The notes under the pieces were generated by a model. That model saw only the letters and a program-made list of their open reading frames with translations. It was not told where the DNA came from and did not search any database. A stretch of 64,000 bases of DNA, from positions 744,001 through 808,000 of the forward strand of contig JBAJFE010000004.1 of NCBI GenBank assembly GCA_037903355.1, given 5' to 3'. Shown piece by piece: positions 17,601 through 37,138 of this stretch (position 1 is the stretch's first letter; every line of letters starts with the position of its first letter). The stretch is from Trichuris trichiura. Taxonomy: Eukaryota; Nematoda; Enoplea; Trichinellida; Trichuridae. A program made the translations under genes and the position numbers.

Positions 17601-20600
17601 ACTCTGCGATTTCGAACCTTCGAGTCGCTTTAGCATAAACAAAAACTAGTTGGGTTGAAGTGTTCAAAACGTCAAGACGTAACTTTTGAATATAAAATTC
17701 TTAGATGCAAGAAATATTAAAAATTAAAAAAAAACAAAACTATTAGGTCTGCAGCTTCGCTATGAAAGCTACGTTTTCGTTTAGCATTGCAAATATGTCA
17801 CAGTAAATTTTAAAAGAGCTGCGCATTACACAAGCGGACGAATGCCAAACGTGTTACTGTGAGGGAAACTAAATTAAAAAGCATCACCGAGAATAAGACC
17901 GCTTTTTATATTAAACATTTTGCAAAAATTAAAAACACCCTAAAGCTAGTAAACGGATTGCGCGTCGGCAAGTTGGGGAAGTTGCGGTGACGAGTTGCTG
18001 CTTCTTTTTTCCGTTGAAAGTAAATCCACCTACGCTTCGACATTAACGCAAACTGCAGCAGCGGGAAAACATTTGCCGAGTACAGCTGAACGAAGAAAAA
18101 AACGTCCACTCGTTTACATTTCATTACAAGCTAACAGGTCGCGTTGGAAAGAATTTCCGAAGAACAAATATCAAACTAACGACAGCGTTCTTTCTGAATG
18201 TTCACTCACAATGAACGCGTAGATGAGCGTGCAACAGCTATTCATTCATTCATGTTACCTATTTTTCCGGACAACATTCCTTAGCGGGATGCTTCGTTGG
18301 ATTTTGGAGACGCTGTGAAACACACTTTGAAAGGTACTCGCGGACATAACCGCCTACAAGTTTGTTGCCAAAAAAATACCATCCATTCAACTATTTACTT
18401 TTATGACAACTGTTAGACAATCTGATTAGATTTTAAAAAAAAACTATTGCTTTGCTGCAACAACTTTGTCCAGTAAATACTGTCACGCAGCCTTGTTTTG
18501 CTTACCTACGCTGCCCATGCTCAGCGTATGAAACTTATTTTCAATGGGAGAAAGTGCAGAGCGGTCCATCAGGTAATGAAACAGTTCAGCTTATTTTACC
18601 TTTCATTCACGCATTCATTGTATAAGCAATGGTCCAATAGCGTAAAGAGATTTTACTACTTAAAATTACGCGTAGGGAAATTTTTACGCCTTATCTTTGA
18701 ATGGCAACTTCGCAAGTGTGAACGCGGAGGCTTAAAAAAAATTCGTGATATTACTTGTGCTTTAGAAGGGTTGGAAATGCGCGAAAAACTTAAGTATTCA
18801 ATGGAAAAATGCAAACTTGGCTTAACGCGCACAACAGGCGCTTCGAAAATATAAACGTCACTACTAAAGTCAACTTTTAATCATTCGCAACCACTTTTAC
18901 CCGCAAGGATTGGCCCAAAGCCGAAACGAAGGTTCGCCGGTACGCTGCAGGGAAATGCTTTAACTTTCCCTTAAGACAACAAGAGGTTGGCAGAGAATTT
19001 GAAAAATGCAACAAAACCGCCGATTACGGCATGGACAAAAAGCGTCATCGATCAGCGTGATACAGACAGGTTGTAAAAAGGCGTTCCCGAAAAATTCCTT
19101 TGAGAAATCTGCTTATTTTTTCATCGGGAGAGCCCGCTTGGGCATACTGCAACGGGCAAAACCGGAGTTACCCTTATCGCGGCAAAACACTGCAATATCT
19201 TTTTCGATAAGCCAACAGCGTCACAGGCGATTTAAATTTGACAATACAAATTAGCCTAACATCCACACGTGCCATTTTTTCTATATAACTGCCGAAGAAT
19301 GGGTAAAAGAAAGCTTCTGCATTGAAAGAAGTTAGTTTCAGAGCGCATACGGCCTTATTTGAAGCAAAATGAAATTCTTCCATCACGCTTGGAGTTCAAT
19401 ACTTTGCAAGGCACCTGCCTTCACCGAATTGAAAACGCCGTACGCAAAACTACTTGGCGGCAAACCGCGAGGGAAAAAAGAAACTTGGCAAGCCCTTATG
19501 TTAATATTTTGCATAAATGTGAAATACATATTGCTCATATCCGCATTTCCCATCGAAAGGAGAGAAATTACGCCGGAGGAAGAATAAGAGAAAAAATGTG
19601 AACCTGCGCACTTCGGTAGCGCGCACCGGGGCCGAATTATGCTTAGAAATTATAAAGTGACGTGTCATCTTTCGAGAGGGAAACTCTCGAGAAAGAGAAG
19701 CCGGCCGAGATGTTGGAAATCAAACAAAATTTGCAACAACGTCTACGCTATGCTATTGAAAAACAAGAAACCTGATTATCGCAAAACTTACAGTAGACGA
19801 ATTTGATTTCAAACCGTAAGCGTCGCGTACCTGTACTAGCTTGTTTTTTCGCTGATCGACGGCCGCCAAGGAGACTCTCAAATGCTCCTTTTCGCGCGCT
19901 AGAGCGTACGTCTCGCTGGCCGTATAGCCTTCCGGATTGCTGCTGACGCGGTCTTTGATTCTGCGAAAGGTACAAAACAAAGATGTGCTTAAAAAGGATG
20001 TGCTCAAAAGACGCCTACTCGGCCAAGGTATCGTAGCCTCGTTGCTTGTGCTTCAGTTCACATTCGACCTGCCGCTCTTCTCGTCTCAGTCTGGCTAGTC
20101 GCTGACGAGCGATTCGTATCTCGGATCGGAGCAGATCCGGATCGTGCCTGCTGCTGCTCGTCAACGTTGAACTGGAACCCAGATTTGAGCGTGACACAGA
20201 ATTGATCCCTCTGGAAATGGTGGTGGTGGTCGAATCCTCGACCTTGTTGAGCACGTCGCACAGCTGCTGGAACTCCTGCTCCGCCAGGATTCGTCGGTCC
20301 TTTTTCACCTTCAGGATAAGTTCCTTGGCCTTTTAAAGCAAAGTATGCCTTTGAAGAGAACAACTACGCGAAAAGGCAATGGTTGTATTCTACCCGCATC
20401 TGCTCTTGAGCTGCCTGCAGGTATTCGCGAATCATGGCATCCTGCAGAGCACGCCATTGAACCCTTGGGTCTTCCAACTGATTGGTCGCTGCATAGGTGC
20501 GCAATAGTCAAAAGAAGAAAACGCAAGGAAAAGGCGTACCACTGAGGTGGTTGATAAAGTATACGCCAACGTTGTTGTCGTATGCTTGTTCCCATCCGAA

Positions 20601-21537
20601 GGGTAATTCATTTCCAACACAATCGGAGAAGGCCGACGGTTTGGTAAGCCTGCAAAGGAGAAGAGAAACAGGTAAAAATCCCGCAGACTGCCAGCTGGCA
20701 AAGAGCCAGCAAGTCGTCTGGCAATTGCAAGAAGAACGCTGACCGCTCTCGCCCAGGCCGGTAGTGTTTGATGCGTCGTTGACCTTGGAATTGCGAACAA
20801 CAGCCATCGGGCATGAACGAGAGTAGTACAACAGCGGCCTATTCTCTATGTCCACTGGTCTGTCGCTACTAGCGTTTGCCTACAATCGCGGCGTGTCTGG
20901 TGGACGCATCCACCAGCAATCAAAGATAACAGGACTGGCAACAACGAAAAAGGAATGCATTGCACGATCGGCAGGCATAAGTGTGACAACATTAAATGTC
21001 AGTTCGGAAAGCGACAGAATGGACACATTGGCGAAACGATCTGCCGCGACCGACCCGGAAGGTCCCAGCTTGGTCGGCTAATTCAATTACTATGAAACTA
21101 TTCTGCCTCAGAGCCTCGAAAAAGGCCGAACGAGGTTTGCCCGGCTGAAGACTGACCAAAGCTGACAAAATAGAGACGCCTGTGCTGGCACAAAGGAAAA
21201 GTCCACGGTGCATTCTTGGAGACAAAGGCGACAATATTTAGAAAGCGAAAAATGCATACCTGTCACGAGGATCAATCCAGGTTGTAATTTTTGACCGATG
21301 ATCGATGAAGTAAGGTCGTCCATCGTTGTCCACCTTAATTTCCCAGCCTTCAGGCAAGGGCAGATCGGATGACGCGGTGCTATGCTGTGACCGCGAACAG
21401 GCCGAAACCGATGGTAAAGACAACGTCGTCGGCGCAAGCGATACAGGAGCAACGAGTGTGGATGAATCGTCGGCGCTTTCGGGGAGCTGTGCAGCATTCT
21501 GCGAGCAACAACCGTTGGTAAGTCCATTGCTGTGCAT
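14681..21537 (-). CDS. kibra: KIBRA/WWC scaffold protein, 1165 aa
   Basis: WW- and C2-domain scaffold that activates the Hippo pathway (Warts/LATS) and binds aPKC at the cell cortex. Ten exons, from the 5' end: 21260-21537, 20540-20649, 20394-20488, 20019-20329, 19831-19960, 17385-17501, 16975-17324, 15671-16914, 15026-15603, 14681-14965; 3498 bases with phases that fit. WW1 ([20 protein letters not shown], ending in TTWIDPRDR) is in exon 1. WW2 ([20 protein letters not shown], then EDPRVQW) spans exons 2 and 3. Long coiled coils follow ([24 protein letters not shown] heptads; [19 protein letters not shown]). The C2 domain begins near [14 protein letters not shown]. The C-terminal [20 protein letters not shown] coil and [11 protein letters not shown] block match the family's aPKC-binding tail. 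Length compares with about 1110 in vertebrates. The start is the first ATG of exon 1; a further upstream exon is not excluded. Confidence 0.95.
17502..19830. other. 2.3-kb KIBRA intron
   Basis: This is the largest intron of the gene, between the exons at 19831-19960 and 17385-17501. An open frame on the opposite strand at 18498-18854 (118 codons) has no recognisable domain and is not supported as a gene. Confidence 0.75.
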
Positions 21538-24500
21538 CTTTCAGAGCCCTGGTGAATTGAAACCCGAAAAGAGCAGACGCTCTTAGCAGTTAGAAAGAGG
21601 CAACGACTTTTTTGAAACTATATGATCGGCTGTCGCCGCCCGTCGGTCACAGCGCATACCAACTGCGTTGATCGTGCTTCCGAGACGACGACTGCCAAGA
21701 GCGGCCTCGATTTTGTGTCATCCATCGCTCAGGCGCTGGCAGCCGTACGCTACAGTCTTTCTCGCTTTCTCAGCTTGAACGCATTCCTCGCGTGCCAACC
21801 AGACTGCATCGAAACCAGCCACCTCACCGGACTGGCCGCGTGACAGGGAGTAACCAAAAAACTTCTTTTACAGACTCTCAACTGAACGCAGGTATAAACT
21901 GCAAACTCAACATTATTATGCATTTCGTAAGCTTACATTTTTCGAGTACGTCTATACAACGCGCAAGCTCAATGTTAGCCGAAAAATGTATCTACCAAAG
22001 AATTTAAATTATCTAACTTTTTGCTAACCCTCACTGCAAGGTTATGATGCAAATTGCAAACTTGTTTTCCCTTCCGCAACAGTCCGAGTTGTCAATTAAC
22101 GCCCCGCTCAATTAGTAGCCATTTGCGGAAAGACTAAAGGCCAATCAGTAGATTATATCAAATTACCGAACTGAAATGTTGTCGCGTAAAGAAGTACGCT
22201 CAGTAAGCATTTTTCAGGAAAAGTCCAAATTTCGTATGGTAAACTAACCTCGAATATTTTGCAACTGCTTGCTGATATTTAATTTTTTTTGTCAAAACAA
22301 TCGAGGGGGCGTACGGTTAAAGTGTGCGCCGGTAAGCATTTCAAATTTTTGAATAGCTGTTGCAATGCTGGCTACAGCAACTATTCGTTTCAAAATAAGC
22401 AGAGCTGAGCGGTTGTCGTTGGGACGAACATCGAGCAAGGTCACGTTGGTAAGGTTTTTTTTGGGTGCGACTAGCCAGCTGCGGGCGTTTTGTCTTGCGA
22501 GGACGCAAGGCGCGAATCCGCCAACTTCCCTGATTAACTTGTTTTTCAAAAGCCAATTTTCTGCCTTCTTTTCAAAACGGAAAGCGTTTGACAATTGCGG
22601 CTGTCACTTGATTCTTGTTTTGCAAAAACATTTTGTGTTGTTGTTCCGCCCTCCGGCCAACCGCCTTTACTTGTCCGCCGGCGGACACGTTGCAAACTTG
22701 GATAATGAAAATATTAACGACCGACGGGATTGCGCGATTTGTTTTATGCTCATTGCAGTTCCATTGGTAGAATGAGCGCCGTGTTCGCGAAAAAAGCAGC
22801 AATGGGCGTTGCTACCGCTAAAGGGCAAACCAGTTCCTTCAAGCTTGCAATTGGCCCCTCATAGAATGGTTTCTTTTCTTTGGCGCTAAGCTTCGCAAGT
22901 CAATTTCTCGCTGCTGACGTATAGTTAACAAAATGACAGTATTACTTATAAGCATTTCATGAAAGCCACCGCGTCATAAACAATAGATGACCAACAATTA
23001 TTCAAGGTCAGTCAAATTCTTACGATGCATTTTTCGTAGTGAAATTTGGCCTCTGCAATTCAACCGCCCTTATCATCCATTTGCAACCCCGAATGGAGCA
23101 TAAAGAATTTTTTACGTATGCTCTTGCTTATCTTAAATTTAAATTCCTCCTTAATTACTCTTATAGCATACTGTAAGCTTTTTAAGCCTAATAAGTACTT
23201 GAAAACTATTAATGTCTAAAGTTCATCTCATAACAAGGAATCCTAGCGTACAATAGACATTTAAGAAGAAAATCAAGAATCGACGTCACGCGAAGTAAAT
23301 ATATAATGGGGAAAATTACATTACGCTAAAAGTTCAACGAAGGCAGAGACGTATCTCCGATTAAAACGCACATAAATTACGAAGTTGTTGCAGGTAAGGT
23401 TTTCTGACGTTCGCTGAGTTTCAGCATACGAAACCTGTCCATGGTTTTAGAAAAACCATAGACAGGTTTCGTATGTATTCAACATTTAAAATCATACGCA
23501 ACAAAGCACTTATTTTTTTTGTTTATCAGCACAGCGCAGCTGAAAATAAGTAATCGAGTGGAATACTCATCAAATATAGTCTCTATTTCTTTATGCAACC
23601 TGTGTATACGTCAATTCTTAGTAGATCCTGTGAAATGGTAGCAAAGTATTGCTGTTGTGTTGATAGCTTATTATTTATAATCTCTTTGAATGTTTACCTC
23701 GCGACACGGGTACAGCGAAGCATCAAAGAGAGAAAAAAGAGAAGACTTACTCGAGACGGCGTGTCGGGTTCAACTTTTACAGTCAATTTAGAAGACGACG
23801 GCCGATTAACGGCGCCCATTTGCAACAAAATTATACAGGTTACAGCAGTAAAAGAATTTTATGCGAAACTCGTCGGCCAATGAATGACATTGAAAACGTT
23901 GAAAAGCAACAAACGTTATCGCTTCCGTCCGCCGTTTTCAACAGAATGTAGGCGCCTTCGCGTACGTTACCGCCTTTTGTCTCACCGCAAAGGAAAAGGC
24001 GGTGAAGCAAAAAGGGTGGAAAAAATCAAAACGGCTAAAACTACGTCAACAGAAATGAAACTATTTAAATGGTCCGCCGGCACAATGAAGCTGCCTCGCT
24101 TTATGACGATGAACATCCTTCTACTTATCGCATTTTATTGTGCAAAAGCAAATTTTCCTTTCATTGATACCTGCTGGCCGAACCGGTACTCCTTTTCCAT
24201 TCACCAAATCCAGTTTGAACTTATTGCAAGGAATTCGCCTTTTTATTCTATTACTCTACAAGCTGTCACTTCAACTAACCGTTGCCCATTCTTCGACAAC
24301 AGATTATTGCAAGCATTATTAACAGTTGTAGTGCAATCACTTACGCGAAACTACGCACGTTCTACTTACTCCCACTTTAATGACTTCAGCTTATTATAAC
24401 TAACAGTTTTTCCGTTTTTCGCGCTTTTACCGCACGTCAACATAGAAGTAGTTAAAATGCTTATAGTCATTACAAGAAAAGATTATGAAAAGCGGTATTA

Positions 24501-24807
24501 AGGAGAGAAAAAACAACTCGCGTGTTTACAAGTTGCCGCCTCATGACGATTTATCAGCCAATGGCGAAAGATCGATTAAGTCAGTTTTAGAAGCCGCCTT
24601 TAGGAGCAATGGGCAAAACTTTGTAATGGAAACTAATTGAGCCAAAATTAAGGACAGCCTCACCGATAGCACTATACTGCCACTGTTCAAAAGACGCAAT
24701 AAAAAGCAGCCTGGTTTAAGTTGAGCCAATCGAAGAAAGAAGAGAAGGACAAAAGAAGCCAATCAATCATCCGAACCTCAATTGAACAACACTAATACTG
24801 GAACTAA
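21538..24807. other. 3.3-kb spacer between KIBRA start and NFX1 end
   Basis: No recognisable gene. It contains the KIBRA promoter, the NFX1 3' UTR, a perfect-looking hairpin at 23425-23475, and a + strand reading frame from 23593 to 24399 interrupted by a single TGA at 23881-23883 that I could not assign to any family. Confidence 0.5.
23425..23475. repeat. short inverted repeat (24-base arms)
   Basis: CATACGAAACCTGTC at the left is mirrored by GACAGGTTTCGTATG at the right, with a very short loop and a single mismatch in the stem. It could be a small palindromic element or a structured RNA; nothing near it decides. Confidence 0.8.
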
Positions 24808-31717
<6,910 letters not shown>

Positions 31718-33901
31718 AGCTTAAAAGCAACTAGAATTAGCACGGCTGCTGCACTGATCGAAGAGCAACGGTAGAATGAAATGGAAAAGCACGCCAATAC
31801 TTTAAACAGTAGAAAATTGCAATCACATTAAATACAGTATGTAGACCCTACCTGCGCATACTATTTTTTCTTAACCTGATAAATTGACTGAAATCAAGAC
31901 GAATTAAGTGTTCGACAAGCTGATCTACGTACGAAAACGGAGATCAACGAATAATTAATAAATAAACGGGAATTATTCCGTAATAAAGTGTTTGAATTAT
32001 GAAAACTCGTGAATGTACAATTTTTGCTTTCGCGATTAACCTTGGCGGGAGAGAATAGTTGATTTATTTCCTAGCACAAACAGACGGCTAGATGGCCAGC
32101 CGAAAATTGAGTCGGCGAAAAAATTATCTGATATGATGAAAGGCCACCCGATTAAATGAAGCTGTATTCAGCGGCAGCTTCGCTAAGTAAACGGTTAGAC
32201 AAGCTGTATAGACTCGTTTTTGCCATCCGCGCATGTTGGCAACAACATCTATGTCGAACTACGAAGGCAAACAATCGTGCTACTGCAGACGCCCTTTGTC
32301 GTCCTGCTTTTTTTGTTACTTGAAATCGAGTTGAAGCCGCGATACACCGCGACGGCATTATATATTCATTTAAAAATCTTTCTGCAGGAACGAGAAAGGC
32401 AGTTTAAACATTTTCAAATTTGCATAACGCTTCTCTTTCAAAAGGTTCAAATTTTTGAAATTTTTCCGCCTGGTCAGAAGTGACGCAATCACAGAGATAA
32501 CGTTTGTTTTGTTGATAGCTCATTGTATGCATACTTCGCAGCCGACTTTTAACGACTATGACTTGACGAGCATTCTACACACAAAAGCTTGAATTAAATG
32601 ATTAGCAGGTACGTAGTACTTTTTTGTTTTTTAAAAATTCCATTTAACAATGGTTGAGTGCATTGCATAGCTGCTAGTTTTTCACTTAACCACGTCATTC
32701 TGATACAGGCAAAAAGATGCTTTTAAATATTGCAATTTCACTTTATTTTCTAACGTACTGCCTAGTCCACGCACCGTCGGAAAACATTCTCTTTTGAGAT
32801 GTTTCCACTTACTGTTGAGAACAAAATTTCACCGGAGAGCTTCCTTTTCGAATCCCGAATACTCATGTCACCTCTCTGTCTCTCTCCTCCCCTACTGTAT
32901 CCTGATTCGCAAGTTCAACTTATAATTCAGCAAGTGGAGCTAAGAGAATACGGAACATATTCCAGTTTCTACATTTATTTTGAGAGTTTAACGTATGCTC
33001 TATTATAACGCGTTCATTTTTCCTGTGATTGCTACTGAACGAGTAAGCAACTACGAACATAAAGTTTGGCCATTCATTTAATAGGGTTCTCTTTGCCTAG
33101 TTGCAGATTCATTCATCGGGTCTTAAGCGAAAACTTTCCGCCATTCCAACAGCCAAACAATGCTTTAGCTTTGTGATGAATGAACTAGCTTCCCGCGTTT
33201 ACTAATTCGTAGAGTTTAGCAAAATTAATCATTAATGAGCAATTAGATTATTTTAACAAGAAACACACAACCTCGTCACTCCATCAGGCAAAGGATAGAT
33301 TAGTTTGCTTTTTATTGAAACAGATATATGAATGAAACCGACAAGACGGGAGCAGATTACGTCACCTAGTAATACAAAAGCAGATATTTCAATAGTCGCC
33401 GAAAACAATTCGGGCAAACGACAAACGTCCCTCGCGGTTCGTTAGCAAATAGTTTCGACGCGTTACAGAGAGCGTTCGTAAAAGAATACACATTGCAACA
33501 AGTAAACGGTTAGTGAAAGAAAAGGTGCAAATGCGGCACGGAATGAGTAGCCACCCATAAACAAATAGGATGCAGCATCGATTTGCCGCTTTGAGCTGAC
33601 GGTACATAGAGTGGGCATTCGTTAAAGCAACAAATGAAAAACAAAAACAGTGCACATAACGCAGCCAAAGTCCGTGCTACGCAATGACAAGGGACTACAA
33701 TGATGATGATGACGAAGGAGCGTGATGAGAGTTGTAAGTATTAAAAACAAAAAAAAACAAGGTAAGCAGGCACAAAAGGTGTGAGGTTCCTGTGAATGAG
33801 AAAAAAAAACTGAAATTGCAATCGGAGGCTTGAAATCGGTTAAAACAAAAGAAAAACATTGTGTGTGAGAGAGAGGGGGTGGGAAAAATTTGTTCCATAT
33901 T
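31718..33901. other. 2.2-kb spacer between NFX1 start and nuclear receptor end
   Basis: It holds the NFX1 promoter side and the nuclear receptor 3' UTR. No gene recognised. A fragment near 31958-31985 (ACGGGAATTATTCCGTAATAAA) resembles the ends of family A elements. Confidence 0.5.
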
Positions 33902-36885
33902 CTAATCAGGTATGGATGTTTCCAAGTCTCCGCCCAGATTAGCTACATCGGATTCAACAACGAACGAATCGTAATTCATAGGAACAACTGGCATAGCTGC
34001 ACACTGTTCCAAGGGACCTTGGGTTGTTGACACTTGATGAGAACTGCTGACCGACGAGGTATCGCAAAAGTTGGCATCCGTATTCTCTCTCGGTATGTCG
34101 TAGACTTCGGCGTACAAAGCCGGCAAGTTCATTCGGTTGTACCTAGCGCGATACCAATTCAAAGCTTCCTTGTGCTTCGATCCTAAAAAAAAACTAATCA
34201 ATAAACCACCAGCGAAGGGACCCCTAAAGCGTACCGATGCTTCTGAGTTCGCTTAGCTTCAATATCATGTTGGAGAATACCTGAGGATCGCTGGAGTGAT
34301 TGCGCGCCAGCTGTAGTTTCAATGCTTCGATTAAGCGTTCCTGATGAAGCTCCACCAGCTTCGGATCGCTTAAGCCAACACGGTCTAGAACAATTTTCAA
34401 AAAAATTAACTTAAATTCCAATAACTGCTCACGATGCCCTCTTACCGGCAGTGAACAAGACTATTGCTGTAAAAATTCCAATTTCACCGTCGTTCAAGTG
34501 CAAACTCATGCAGCCTGAGGCAAACTGGAACATTGCGCTGACCAATTCCGGCTAAAAGAGAACAGAGCGACGCTTATTGGCGGATGGCCAAAACAGGCTT
34601 ATCTAAAAGGTTTCATTACGTCATAAATGAGGTCCAATTGATCTCTTGTAACAAAGCTGCCGTCGGACAGAGTGAGCGTCATGAATTGCAAACTGAACAT
34701 GCACGCAATGCGAACCAAGAAAATTTCAAAAAAGCCGCCTTTGATAAGAACCAATTGATCCTCTTGGACAAAGTCGGTGAAATCTGAAAGTCGACAAACC
34801 TTATACGGGAATTGAAAACTCAACAACTTACGCGGAATGCGTTTAGCGAACTCTACGACGCGCTGTATTTCCGGCGTGATGTGTTGAGCCAGTGTTTGCA
34901 ACATAGCGATGCGTCGTTGTTCAAAGAATTCCAACGAGTCCATAGCGACGTCGCCTTCGAGCGGTCGTTCCATTGGAAAAAGCATTGGTCGATGAGACAA
35001 GTTGCGTATCTTCTCTTGTACGTAGGTGCAATTGGTGTGATGAGCCTGAGAGACGCTCAATATGATATCGTACAAGGCGAGCTGACGCTTTTCCAATTCC
35101 GATTCGGCTTCGGAGTCACCCGTCATCGAGCTGACGCGAGTATCGTCTTGCATTCTGTCTCTGGACCTCTTTGGCACCCGACCGTAGCGAACTGCTAAAA
35201 CATTTGCGCGATATCGCGTCCAACTGACCAAACGAACAATGAATTGAACCTACAGTCGCGAGACATTCCAACCGCTAGGCATTTTTTGAAACGACAATAC
35301 TGGCATCGATTTCTGTTCAGACGATAAACCATGCATTTGCCATCCCGAAGGCACCGGTACTCGATCTGCTTTTGAATGCTTCGTCGGAAGAAACCCTACA
35401 AACCAACGAAAAGATTATCCTAATGAACTAACTACAAGTAGACGAAGAGCGCTAAAGCGAGCGGCTAGGCTATTTATAACGTTGCAGGCGGGATTAGGTA
35501 AGCTTTACATTGTTCACTTTTTTTTCTTTTCTTTACTACAGCCCAAGTTGATCGACAGCGTGTGCCAACACGCGGTCGATGGCAAAGGGTCGCCAAAGGT
35601 ACCATTGCGTAATAATCGATGGTGCAGAAATTATCGGCACTAAAGCGGTCAAGGTCAGTTCAACAACTATCGGACTTTCGACTGGATGACAACGATAAAC
35701 GATCGGTGGTCGCCTTGACAGCGAGTAAAAAGCGGACGATAATGGCCAACTGTCCGTACTAGGATTGACAACATTGATCAATGAACTTTGCGCCAACAAG
35801 AAACACGCTAACGCGGCATTTGAATCTGTTACAGCAATCAGCAAAATGGCGGGATTCTATAGAACGCGTGACGTTCTTAGGCAAACGATGAAATCTCTAT
35901 GTTATTTTAATATGGCGTATTCTTTGCCTGGACATTATATAGAACGCCTAATAATGTTTAAGCAAAGTGCAGACCGCATCTTTAAAAATTTTGTCAGCTA
36001 CATCCACGAAAACCTACAGTGGCGACCTCTACAGAGAAAAGTGCGTGGCTTAAGCTGGTTTTTTGTATTATAGTGTTCTGCCCAAGCCCCATACATGGAG
36101 CTTAAGCCTGGGCAGAACACTATAATACAAAAAACACGCCACCGCGGCATTTGTATCTGTTACAGGCAATCAACAAAGTGGTGGGATTCCATAGAATGCG
36201 TGACCTTCTTAGGCAAACGATGAAATCTGTATGTTATTTTAACATGGCGTACACTTTGCCTGGGCATTATGAAAAACGCCTAATAATATTTAAGCAAAGT
36301 GCGGACCGCGTCTTTGAAAATTTTGTCAGCTACATCCACGCAAACCTACAGTGGCGAACCCTACAGAGAAAAATGCGTGGTTTTCTGATTACGTCATGTA
36401 TATATATATATATATACACCGTATATTACGGCCTATAAGAACACCCCTCTTCCGAAGTAATGGGTGGTAATAATTGGCCCAGTTGGTACTTCCTAGGCTC
36501 GCATTCGACTTATTAGTCCTATCAGCTGAACAGCAATTCTTCTACCTCAATTAGACTCACTAAGTGATTAACTGGGCCAATCATTACTACCCATTACTTA
36601 GGTAGAGGGGTGTTATTATAGGCCATAATATACGGTATATATATATATATATATATTTTTTTTATTTCTGTAATTTCTCTAACAATTTGCTCATCCATTC
36701 GTTGGTAGGGCATTTTGAAGTTTACTTACAGATATATCCAGCAGGCCAAACCCGTGAACCAGAGGAACAACTATATATATAGGGCATGCCAGCATTCTCC
36801 CTGTCATTTTCCTGCGCTGAAGACGGGGACAGGTGATCCCTGAAAGCTACGGAATAAAAATTTTTGAACGGATAGCTTTTCCGTA

Positions 36886-36935
<50 letters not shown>

Positions 36936-37095
36936 GTTCCTCTGGTTCAGGGGTTTGGCTTGTTGGATGTATCTGTAAGTAAACTTCAAAATGCCCTACC
37001 AACGGATGGATGAGCAAATTGTTAGAGAAATTACAGAAATCGAATACCGTACGTTTCGGAACTGCTCGTGTTCCGTCGTCAGCAGTGTTGGGGAG

Positions 37096-37138
<43 letters not shown>

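Noticed and set aside
18498..18854. 118-codon + strand frame within the KIBRA intron
   Set aside because: Basic composition but no family resemblance, no splice partners, and length within chance expectation for a 64-kb window.
35765..36438. The duplicated frames in the nuclear receptor intron as a real two-copy gene
   Set aside because: Base changes between copies mostly alter amino acids, one copy has an upstream frameshift, and no start, splice or domain evidence exists. Kept as a repeat.
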